Both the position numbers and the translations under genes were made by a program. The notes below the pieces were generated by a model. It saw only the letters and a program-made list of their open reading frames with translations, had not been told where the DNA came from and did no database searches. From Pseudomonadota bacterium (lineage in GTDB: Bacteria; SAR324; XYD2-FULL-50-16; JAHJRI01), in NCBI GenBank assembly GCA_022360105.1, contig JAKSDL010000936.1, positions 1 through 12,644 of the forward strand: 12,644 nt of DNA, read 5' to 3'. Shown in pieces: positions 1 through 5,122 of this stretch (position 1 is its first letter; each line of letters starts with the position of its first letter).

Positions 1-632
1 ACTGATTGTCGAATGCCTTTTTCATGGAATTCAATTCGTCTTTCCTGCCCTATCTCCCAGGACTCATCTTTTCTGGAAAGAACACTGGAAAATCCTGTGG
101 TTTCGATTCTTTTATCCTTTCCAAAAGAAAAAAAGCGGCTTGAAAGGATAGTTCGATTTCTTTTGTTTGGTGCTTCAAAAAAAAACAGGGTGCCGTTGTG
201 AAATCTCCAGGTATTTGCGCTCCGCTTTGCCGCTACCAGCCCGGCTCTTTCGTCAGCTCCCCAATATGGTGCCAGATAGCTTTGATTAAGATACATCAAA
301 CCGGAGATCACACCACCACAGATCAAGATTGGCAGTATTAAATGAAACAAACTGACTCCGGCAGCCATCATGGCTATTATTTCAGAGGTCTTGCTAAGAG
401 AAATCAAAGCCAAAACAGTCGCCAGCAGCACAGTAATAGGCACAATCACTTCCACAAGTAGCGGAACACCGGATAACACAGCACTGATGAATAATTGTAC
501 GCCGTTTTCTTTCTCCAAATTAGGCAATTCAGCCAAAGTGGAAAACACGATCGCAATAAACAACAGAGAAAGTGAGCAAACCAGAAAGAATGTCACAAAC
601 TCTTTAGCGATGTAACGACGAATTAGGGCCAT
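1..632 (-). CDS. LptF/LptG-family lipopolysaccharide export permease, N-terminal part (runs off left edge)
   Basis: I translated this by hand on the minus strand. The frame is open from ATG at 632 to the window edge, about 210 residues, with no stop. The start MALIRRYIAKEF matches the usual LptF/LptG opening (RYixrEf). A first membrane segment (about residues 11-33) follows, then a helix pair at about 50-75. Next comes the family segment around residues 70-90, SLSKTSEIIAMMAAGVSL, like the 'LsrxsEltAlraaGisl' stretch of the family. From about residue 140 the sequence is soluble and beta-rich (TWRFHNGTLFFFEA), as expected for the periplasmic jellyroll domain. In this family the proteins form the inner-membrane part of the LPS transporter with LptB. 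Full-length members are about 350-400 residues, so roughly the last 40 percent is missing here. I cannot tell LptF from LptG. There is no clear Shine-Dalgarno site, and the start codon lies inside a heptamer repeat array. Confidence 0.85.
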   Translation of the reverse strand, partial: MALIRRYIAKEFVTFFLVCSLSLLFIAIVFSTLAELPNLEKENGVQLFISAVLSGVPLLVEVIVPITVLLATVLALISLSKTSEIIAMMAAGVSLFHLILPILICGGVISGLMYLNQSYLAPYWGADERAGLVAAKRSANTWRFHNGTLFFFEAPNKRNRTILSSRFFSFGKDKRIETTGFSSVLSRKDESWEIGQERRIEFHEKGIRQS

Positions 633-687
633 TTTAGATTTTAGACCTAAGATTGATGATTTTCTGCGATGTGGCAGCTACGCTGCC
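629..687 (-). repeat. Composite repeat copy 1: hairpin plus five heptamers, over the start codon of the Lpt gene
   Basis: Read on the minus strand there is a hairpin GGCAGC-GTA-GCTGCC (687-673, extended by one T-A pair to 688/672). A 9-nt linker follows (672-664), then five 7-bp units at 663-629: AAAATCA, TCAATCT, TAGGTCT, AAAATCT, AAAATGG. The last unit contains the ATG of the Lpt gene (632-630). The layout matches the copies at 784-841 and 4288-4345, in the opposite orientation, but the hairpin stem sequence differs. Confidence 0.65.
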
Positions 688-720
688 ATTAATGTTTTAT
701 TAAGGATTTTTAATAAGATT

Positions 721-749
721 ATTCTAGGAGGGACTCTATCGGCTGTCAA
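721..749 (-). promoter_or_regulatory. Sigma70-type promoter for the Lpt-family gene
   Basis: On the minus strand there is a perfect -35 TTGACA (749-744), a 17-nt spacer and a -10 TAGAAT (726-721), five of six bases matching the consensus. It points to the Lpt-family gene and would give a leader of about 80 nt. That leader would contain the inverted repeat TTATTAA/TTAATAA (697-703 and 710-716) and the GGCAGC hairpin (673-687). Confidence 0.65.
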
Positions 750-783
750 ACTACTTTGGAAGGGTAACAAATATGTTGGAACG

Positions 784-841
784 GTCGGCAAAGCCGACAC
801 AGCCTGTAAATCTAAAATCATAAATCATAAATCTGAAATAC
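784..841 (+). repeat. Composite repeat copy 2: hairpin plus five heptamers, ending on a stop codon
   Basis: A hairpin GTCGGC-AAA-GCCGAC (784-798) is followed by an 8-nt linker ACAGCCTG (799-806). Five 7-bp units then fill 807-841: TAAATCT, AAAATCA, TAAATCA, TAAATCT, GAAATAC. The final base is the last base of the stop codon of the minus-strand gene at 841-1122. Total length (58 nt), linker length and unit number are the same as in the copy at 4288-4345. Confidence 0.7.
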
Positions 842-1122
842 TAAAAAGGTTTTTCCTTTTGATACTTCTCCTCCCAATCTTCGAGCAGTAAGAACTCAAG
901 TCCTTCCTCCCCATCTTTAAATGCCATGGTTATCCAGCCTTTGCACCACTTTGACATCTCATCTAGTTTGTTAATCTCATCATCGGTTAATATATCCTGC
1001 TCTTCAACAACCTCTCTCCATAGCTCAAACTCCAGTCCAAACGCCCATTCCTGGTTATGGTATTTTTGACTGAGTTTTATCATCAAATCCGCGAGCTGTT
1101 GGGCTGGTCCTTTTAAAAGCAT
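841..1122 (-). CDS. Small acidic protein of unknown function
   Basis: This 93-residue protein belongs to no family I recognise. It is soluble by composition, rich in Glu, Asp and Lys, and has several tryptophans (residues 26, 35, 58, 63 and 83). It has no signal peptide, membrane segment or cysteine pair; the only Cys is in the WCKGW segment near residue 60. Its N-terminal half looks helical. The case for a real gene is the AGGAG Shine-Dalgarno site 8 nt before the ATG, a natural amino acid composition, and a tight fit to the downstream repeat. It stands alone on the minus strand, downstream of a gene-free stretch, and points the same way as the Lpt-family gene. A 208-bp gap with its own promoter separates the two, so they need not be co-transcribed. 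Confidence 0.65.
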   Translation of the reverse strand: MLLKGPAQQLADLMIKLSQKYHNQEWAFGLEFELWREVVEEQDILTDDEINKLDEMSKWCKGWITMAFKDGEEGLEFLLLEDWEEKYQKEKPF

Positions 1123-1196
1123 TTGTTGTTCTCCTGAAAAATACGAAACCCATAGAATAGCAGTACTACTAATCTCTTTTGATATTTATGGCTCTA

Positions 1197-1225
1197 TTTT
1201 TATCATGATTTTTAGCTATTCACAA
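1197..1225 (-). promoter_or_regulatory. Possible promoter for the small acidic protein gene
   Basis: On the minus strand there is TTGTGA (1225-1220), a 17-nt spacer and TAAAAA (1202-1197), each four of six bases matching the sigma70 consensus. It would start transcription about 65-70 nt before the gene. The region is AT-rich, so chance matches are easy. Confidence 0.25.
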
Positions 1226-1383
1226 ACCTCTATTTTCCCATCACCGCTTCAAATTGACTGAATCTTTCTGATCTCACAGTAGATCGTCTGTCTATGAGCG
1301 GTGGTTTTATCTTCAAAAAGTTTTCCAAACATATTTGTTTGTAACTAGCTGAATAATTTAGAGAAACACAAAAACATTTTACA

Positions 1384-1395
1384 GAACAATCGTTC
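1384..1395. promoter_or_regulatory. Candidate operator palindrome upstream of the acyl-CoA dehydrogenase operon
   Basis: GAAC-AATC-GTTC is an imperfect dyad lying 16 nt upstream of the candidate -35 at 1412. Short dyads of this form are typical of TetR-family regulators, which often control acyl-CoA dehydrogenase operons. No regulator gene is in the window and I found no second copy upstream of the ABC operon. The TetR link is inference. Confidence 0.25.
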
Positions 1396-1411
1396 GGATC
1401 GTTTTTTATTT

Positions 1412-1440
1412 TTGACCCAGACCCTTTTTTCCTGAATTAT
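1412..1440 (+). promoter_or_regulatory. Possible promoter of the dehydrogenase/DUF2231 operon
   Basis: TTGACC (1412-1417, five of six bases), a 17-nt spacer and AATTAT (1435-1440, four of six). It is the best sigma70-like site I found between the palindrome at 1384 and the first gene at 1606. Confidence 0.35.
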
Positions 1441-1605
1441 AGAACCTACAAAGGAAAAGGAAGAAGGGAGCACAAAGCCACATCCACAAAGTAAGTCATG
1501 TAGTCAACACGCATTCCTAAACTCAGGGACGAGAGTTACATCCCAACCTGTTTATCAAATCACAATTTTTAGAAAATAAATGCCCACACAATTTAAGGGG
1601 AATTA

Positions 1606-2154
1606 ATGGGAAAGCATCAATTGCATCTTCATTCTATGATAGTTCATGTTGTGGCAGCCTTGGCTCCCTTGGCCGCTGTAGCGTTTATATTCTTCATATT
1701 ACGGATTGAATTTCTTTCTTTTGATCAACTCATCTGGAAGTTTTTAGTCTGGTTTTCGCTGATTGTGATACTCCTGGTCAGCATTCCGGCTATTTCTACA
1801 GGGATCTTTGAAAGAAACCATATTTATGCCAAATGGCATTCCACTCACAAGATAAAACTGGTTCTGTCAGTCCTGCTCGTTTTTGCCATTATGATTGAAT
1901 TGATTGTCTTAAGCCGCTCCGGTCTGGGCACAAGCCTGTTTTCGCTGTCAGGTTTACTTATTATTCTGACGAATAATCTGCTTGTTTTTTCCCTGGGTGT
2001 TTATGGTTTAAAAATCAGCCTGGGGAGACAATCTTTCGGCAAGGAATCCTACGAAGCGGACCTGTTCAAGAAAGAGCCCGTGGACATACTTATCAATGCC
2101 GGCGAACAACGAAAAAAAGAAGCCAAATACTTAGACTTGCTTACGGAGAGATAA
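1606..2154 (+). CDS. Four-helix membrane protein, DUF2231-like, first gene of the acyl-CoA dehydrogenase operon
   Basis: This 182-residue membrane protein has about four hydrophobic segments (near residues 12-33, 42-67, 84-103 and 112-139) and a charged C-terminal tail of about 40 residues. Its core can be aligned by eye with the protein at 3327-4040. Both have an HxxxxH motif just before helix 1 (H9 and H14 here), a TG pair closing helix 2 (65-66), and a Lys in a KLVLS-like start to helix 3. Both also end helix 4 with a (S/T)LGxxGxxxxxG(R/K) motif (129-141 here). That pattern is DUF2231-like, a family without a settled function. Extra histidines occur at 72, 78 and 81. The start has a good AAGGGG site 5 nt upstream. 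Its stop lies one base before the dehydrogenase ATG, so the two are almost certainly co-translated. A role as membrane anchor or redox partner is inference. Confidence 0.75.
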   Translation: MGKHQLHLHSMIVHVVAALAPLAAVAFIFFILRIEFLSFDQLIWKFLVWFSLIVILLVSIPAISTGIFERNHIYAKWHSTHKIKLVLSVLLVFAIMIELIVLSRSGLGTSLFSLSGLLIILTNNLLVFSLGVYGLKISLGRQSFGKESYEADLFKKEPVDILINAGEQRKKEAKYLDLLTER

Positions 2155-2155
2155 C

Positions 2156-3292
2156 ATGGAATTCAATCGGACCTCAGAACAACAAGAATTAGTGGAAAAA
2201 GCTCGTGCTTTCACAAAGGAATGGGTGGCTCCCAATGCTGCCAAATATGATCGTTCCGGTGAATTTCCCAAAGACATTTGTGCCGAAGCTTTCAAGATGG
2301 GATTTATGAATGCTCACATACCAAAAGAATATGGCGGACAAAACGAACCTGTGCTTAATCACTGCCTTGTCATGGAGGAGATCGGCACCGGATGTACCGG
2401 TATTGGCACTGCATTGGGTTCTAACGGTTTGTCTCAATATCCGGTTATTTTTGCGGGTAATGATTTCCAAAAGAAAAAGTTTTTGGAACCTATGACCCAA
2501 GAGCTGATGTTTTCAGCCTATTGTGTAACAGAACCCGAAGCCGGATCAGACGTCTCCAGAATTAAAACGGTCGCTGAAAAAATAGGCAATGACTATGTCA
2601 TTAACGGAGTTAAGTGGTGGATAACTTGCGGCTCTGTTGCCAGTTGGTATTTTGTTTTGGCAAGAGTAGGCGATAAAGCAACCGGTTTTGTGGTACCTGC
2701 TGATACTCCCGGAATTATTAGAGGGGTTAAAGAGCAAAATCTTGGACAGCATGCTTCCAACACGGTTCGGGTCAGTTTCGAGGATGTAAAGGTTCCCAAG
2801 GAATACAGACTGGGCGAGGAAGGAGACGGATTTAAAATCGCCATGAAAACCTTCGATCATACAAGACCCGGAATCGCTGCCGGTGCCAACGGAATTACCA
2901 AAGCCGCTTTGAATATAGGGCTGACCTACGCCAAAGGCAGAAGAACCTTTGATAAAAAGCTGATCTCCTACCAGGGTGTATCTTTCAAACTGGCAGAAAT
3001 GATGACCAAGCTGGATGCGGCACGATATATGACCTATCTTTCTGCTGACCTGTTTGACAAGGGTAAGGACAATTCAAGGGAAGCAGCCCAGGCAAAATGG
3101 TATGCTGCGGAAGTTGCGATGTGGTCGGCTGTTGAATGTTGTCAGATTCTTGGCGGTTATGGTTATACCAACGAAATGCCCGCGGAAAAATTGCTCAGGG
3201 ATGCCAAGATTTACCAGATTTACGAGGGAGCCTCCGAGATTCAGAAAATGATCATCGTGGCTAAACTCATGAGAACCAAAGAAGTTCACTAA
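2156..3292 (+). CDS. Acyl-CoA dehydrogenase, medium-chain type
   Basis: This FAD flavoenzyme would catalyse the first step of beta-oxidation, the alpha,beta-dehydrogenation of an acyl-CoA to the trans-2-enoyl-CoA. It is 378 residues, the normal length. The N-terminal helical domain covers about 1-115. The flavin-binding signature YCVTEPEAGSDVS is at 122-134 and the WITCG strand at 155-159. The family segment FDHTRPGIAAGANG is at 233-246, the GRRTF arginine region at 261-265, and the C-terminal signature QILGGYGYTNE at 330-340. Glu357 in IYEGASEIQ (355-363) aligns with the catalytic base Glu376 of mammalian MCAD. GGAGAG just before the ATG, inside the end of the preceding gene, is the ribosome site. 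No ETF genes are nearby. Chain length and branching of the substrate cannot be read from the sequence. Confidence 0.95.
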   Translation: MEFNRTSEQQELVEKARAFTKEWVAPNAAKYDRSGEFPKDICAEAFKMGFMNAHIPKEYGGQNEPVLNHCLVMEEIGTGCTGIGTALGSNGLSQYPVIFAGNDFQKKKFLEPMTQELMFSAYCVTEPEAGSDVSRIKTVAEKIGNDYVINGVKWWITCGSVASWYFVLARVGDKATGFVVPADTPGIIRGVKEQNLGQHASNTVRVSFEDVKVPKEYRLGEEGDGFKIAMKTFDHTRPGIAAGANGITKAALNIGLTYAKGRRTFDKKLISYQGVSFKLAEMMTKLDAARYMTYLSADLFDKGKDNSREAAQAKWYAAEVAMWSAVECCQILGGYGYTNEMPAEKLLRDAKIYQIYEGASEIQKMIIVAKLMRTKEVH

Positions 3293-3326
3293 ATTTCATA
3301 ACACCAACTACTTATAGGAGAAAAAG

Positions 3327-4040
3327 ATGATAAGTGATCTGATGAAATTGGTGGACCGATTTGTCGATATTTTTAAAAAGCCTCTTTATGGCAAAACGTT
3401 TTTTTGCCCGGTTTGTCATCTGGAATTGTCTTTTCATGACACCGATGAAAACGGAAACCTGGTTTGTCCATTGTGCGGTGTTGTCATCGAATTGCATGAA
3501 ACTTACGGTCACCCGATTCCCATTGTAAACGATGTAGAAATCAACCGGGTTCAGCCTAAAATGAGAATGCATCCACTGGCAACTCACTTGCCCATCGGGC
3601 TTTTTCCTTTCGCCCTGCTGGGAGGATTTGTTTTGCTGTTCATTTCTGCCTATTGCAAAGCCAGAGGCTTAACCGTAAGCGATTATGAATTCTGGAGCAA
3701 TGCTTCGCTCCTAGTTGATAAAGCAACGTCCCTGTTTCTGTCTATTGCTGTGGCATCGTCTGCACTTACGTTCTTTACGGGCTTTATGGATTGGAAAAAG
3801 CGATACGGAGGCAGACCTTACCGGATTATTACCCTTAAGATCATCCTTTCAGGTATATTCCTCGCCGTGGGGATTTTGTTGATAGTGATGCACGTTTCAA
3901 TCTTCACCGCCGGAGTTGCAGCTTTTGGTAGTATACTATCCATTTTAGGAGCATTCATTTACTTGCTCCTGCTTGCAGCAGCCATGTTCATGCTTGCCAC
4001 TCTGGGCCATGTTGGCGGATATCTGGTCTACGGTAAATAA
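3327..4040 (+). CDS. DUF2231-family membrane protein with N-terminal four-cysteine (zinc ribbon or rubredoxin-like) domain
   Basis: The protein has 237 residues. Residues 1-75 are soluble and hold two CPxC knuckles, C27/C30 and C47/C50 (the second is CPLCG), 16 residues apart. This suits a zinc ribbon better than a classical rubredoxin, but iron binding is possible. From residue 82 the DUF2231 pattern begins: HPLATHLPIGL (82-92), then four membrane helices near 88-107, 132-154, 167-188 and 203-225. It ends with GHVGGYLVYGK, and H189 and H228 sit at helix ends. The core resembles the 1606-2154 protein. AGGAGA lies 6 nt before the ATG. The 34-nt gap from the dehydrogenase and shared strand make this the third gene of the operon. 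Function is unknown. Passing electrons from the dehydrogenase to the membrane is an appealing but unproven idea. Confidence 0.8.
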   Translation: MISDLMKLVDRFVDIFKKPLYGKTFFCPVCHLELSFHDTDENGNLVCPLCGVVIELHETYGHPIPIVNDVEINRVQPKMRMHPLATHLPIGLFPFALLGGFVLLFISAYCKARGLTVSDYEFWSNASLLVDKATSLFLSIAVASSALTFFTGFMDWKKRYGGRPYRIITLKIILSGIFLAVGILLIVMHVSIFTAGVAAFGSILSILGAFIYLLLLAAAMFMLATLGHVGGYLVYGK

Positions 4041-4064
4041 AAAACCTCACGCGTACCGAGAATT

Positions 4065-4090
4065 GATGGGCAACAAGTTGCCCATCCTAC
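4065..4090 (+). repeat. REP-like palindrome, copy A
   Basis: The arms GATGGGCAAC (4065-4074) and GTTGCCCATC (4077-4086) form a perfect 10-bp inverted repeat around AA, followed by the tail CTAC. It lies 25 bp after the stop of the DUF2231 gene. Its reverse complement nearly matches copy B. Confidence 0.8.
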
Positions 4091-4131
4091 ACACTCATTC
4101 GGTCAAATACTCCCAAAATCTTTTGAACATC

Positions 4132-4158
4132 GTAGGATGGGCAACTCCGTTGCCCATC
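4132..4158 (-). repeat. REP-like palindrome, copy B (inverted relative to copy A)
   Basis: GTAG is followed by the 10-bp perfect arms GATGGGCAAC (4136-4145) and GTTGCCCATC (4149-4158) around TCC. Its GTAG tail faces copy A, so the pair has the inverted-doublet arrangement typical of REP doublets (REPINs). Confidence 0.8.
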
Positions 4159-4219
4159 AGACCGAACGTGATTGTCGGATCATTGTGTTAGGTAACAGAA
4201 TACCTTGATTAGATTAACA

Positions 4220-4241
4220 GGCAACAAGTTGCCCATCCTAC
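4220..4241 (+). repeat. REP-like palindrome, copy C, left arm degenerate
   Basis: GGCAAC-AA-GTTGCC (4220-4233) is followed by CATCCTAC, in the same orientation and with the same tail as copy A. The outer part of the left arm no longer matches, leaving a 6-bp stem. Confidence 0.65.
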
Positions 4242-4287
4242 CCACAATGCGCACTTCAGGAACATTCAAACAATTTGATGCGAAACA

Positions 4288-4345
4288 GTCGGCAACGCCG
4301 ACTCAACCCGAAAATCTTAAATCATCAATCTAAAATCTTAAATGT
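4288..4345 (+). repeat. Composite repeat copy 3: hairpin plus five heptamers, over the acyltransferase stop codon
   Basis: A hairpin GTCGGC-AAC-GCCGAC (4288-4302, extended by an A-T pair to 4287/4303) is followed by an 8-nt linker TCAACCCG. Five units then fill 4311-4345: AAAATCT, TAAATCA, TCAATCT, AAAATCT, TAAATGT. The last two units cover the stop codon (4338-4340) and the final codons of the minus-strand acyltransferase gene. Confidence 0.7.
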
Positions 4346-4985
4346 TGTTTGTTTGTGGTGATTCGGGCAGAGGAAGATTAAAATCCGGCATGGCGATGGA
4401 TGAATGTTCAACATGCTTTCCTGAAATTCCTTGGTAGAACTTCGATATTTCCGCCATATCAGCTTCTATGTCGCCGGTGGGATAAAACAGCGGTCCGAAT
4501 CCGCCGACCTTTTTCTTGTAATCTAAAAATCCCAGGGCAATTGGCACTTTAGCCAACAGGGCAATATAGTAGAATCCGGTTTTCCATTTCAACACCTTTT
4601 TTCTTGTTCCTGTAGGCGGAATAACAATCACAAGGCGGTCCTTTTTATTAAATTGTTCAACCGTATTGTCGACCACATTGTTGGATTTCGAACGATCGAT
4701 GGGAATTCCTCCCATCCAGCGACAAATCCCCCCAAAAGGCCACTTAAAAATGCTTTGTTTGCCCATCCAATAAACCTTCGCCCGGTAGTAAAAAGCATAA
4801 AACAGCATATAGGGCATATCCCAGTTTGAGGTGTGGGGCGCGGCTATCAATACAAACTTCTTTTCTTTGGGAAATTCCCCCTCTATGTTCCAACCGAATA
4901 ACTTAAGCCAAAACAGGGAGATTAAACGAAGGATGTGTTTAAGAATTGGTGTGTCAAAAAAGGTATGTTCCAAGGAAAACTCCAC
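4338..4985 (-). CDS. PlsC-type 1-acylglycerol-phosphate / lysophospholipid acyltransferase
   Basis: A 215-residue membrane-associated acyltransferase that would transfer an acyl chain to a lysophospholipid or related acceptor at the inner membrane. The HxxxxD catalytic motif is HTSNWD at 51-56, inside APHTSNWD. Motif II is GGIPIDR (92-98). Motif III reads PPTGTR (123-128), where most relatives have PEGTR, so the glutamate is replaced by Thr125. WKTGFYYIA (134-142) and VPI (147-149) complete the pattern. A hydrophobic stretch at about 15-31 suits membrane attachment. The 4985 start is GTG and lacks a good ribosome site. A TTG at 4973 with GGAG 6 nt upstream is a strong alternative, shortening the protein by four residues. 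The 3' end runs into a composite repeat. It follows the MFS gene on the same strand after 137 bp. Confidence 0.85.
   Translation of the reverse strand: MEFSLEHTFFDTPILKHILRLISLFWLKLFGWNIEGEFPKEKKFVLIAAPHTSNWDMPYMLFYAFYYRAKVYWMGKQSIFKWPFGGICRWMGGIPIDRSKSNNVVDNTVEQFNKKDRLVIVIPPTGTRKKVLKWKTGFYYIALLAKVPIALGFLDYKKKVGGFGPLFYPTGDIEADMAEISKFYQGISGKHVEHSSIAMPDFNLPLPESPQTNNI
4971..4983 (-). promoter_or_regulatory. Ribosome-binding site bearing on the acyltransferase start
   Basis: On the minus strand GGAG (4983-4980) lies 6 nt before TTG (4973-4971), ideal spacing for initiation there. The GTG at 4985 overlaps this site and has no comparable site of its own. The frame upstream of the GTG closes with a TGA. 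Confidence 0.4.
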
Positions 4986-5085
4986 TAAATTGTAAAAATG
5001 TCATTTTATCTATTATGACAGTGTGATTCCTTTTTGGAAGATTGGTAAAGTAATCTTCCAAACATGACATATGTTTTACAATTTA
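4986..5085. repeat. 100-bp nested palindrome, MITE-like
   Basis: Three perfect inverted-repeat pairs are nested. TAAATTGTAAAA (4986-4997) pairs with TTTTACAATTTA (5074-5085). ATGTCAT (4998-5004) pairs with ATGACAT (5064-5070). TTTGGAAGATT (5033-5043) pairs with AATCTTCCAAA (5052-5062) around an 8-nt loop. It has clean outer ends starting and finishing in TA, and it fills most of the gap between the MFS and acyltransferase genes. It abuts the acyltransferase GTG. It has no T-run on either strand after the inner hairpin, so it does not read as a standard terminator. A TA-targeting miniature inverted-repeat element is one reading. Confidence 0.65.
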
Positions 5086-5122
5086 AAATGGGGAATCAAT
5101 TTCCCTATTCCAACAGCTATCT

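Larger units (their letters stand above)
1123..1605. other. Gene-free divergent intergenic region (483 bp)
   Basis: I see no credible coding sequence here on either strand. It separates the minus-strand small-protein gene from the plus-strand dehydrogenase operon and so must hold both promoters. It contains the candidate promoters at 1197-1225 and 1412-1440 and an imperfect palindrome at 1384-1395. A weak stem (AACAATC/GATCGTT, 1385-1403) before a T-rich run overlaps that palindrome. The roughly 165 nt between the plus-strand promoter and the first ATG is an unusually long leader in which I recognise no riboswitch. Confidence 0.6.

Noticed and set aside
13..615. Two plus-strand open frames (13-201 and 370-615)
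   Set aside because: They lie antisense to the minus-strand Lpt-family gene, whose translation is clearly a real membrane protein running off the window edge.
773..823. A 16-residue plus-strand open frame with a GGAAGGG site upstream
   Set aside because: It reads straight through the GTCGGC hairpin and the heptamer repeat and ends inside the repeat, so it looks like chance.
807..841. The heptamer runs as a CRISPR or coding microsatellite
   Set aside because: Units are only 7 bp with no spacers and lie outside coding sequence apart from the gene edges. No cas gene is present.
1385..1403. Rho-independent terminator (AACAATC/GATCGTT then T-rich)
   Set aside because: The stem is short with one mismatch, and no plus-strand gene lies upstream to be terminated. 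The dyad is better explained as a possible operator.
1606..2154. Calling the first membrane protein a cytochrome b or succinate dehydrogenase anchor subunit
   Set aside because: The histidine spacing does not match those families as I know them, and the better match is to the DUF2231-type protein in the same operon.
2189..3289. Several long frames on the other strand and in other frames across the acyl-CoA dehydrogenase gene
   Set aside because: They are shadows of a well-conserved enzyme gene with all expected motifs.
3973..4191. A 72-codon plus-strand frame at the end of the DUF2231 gene
   Set aside because: It overlaps the real gene out of frame and then runs through two REP palindromes. 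The repeated residues come from the repeats.
5091..5105. Minus-strand terminator of the MFS gene (GGGAA/TTCCC stem)
   Set aside because: Only a 5-bp stem, followed by CATTTTAAATT rather than a clean T-run; too weak to call.
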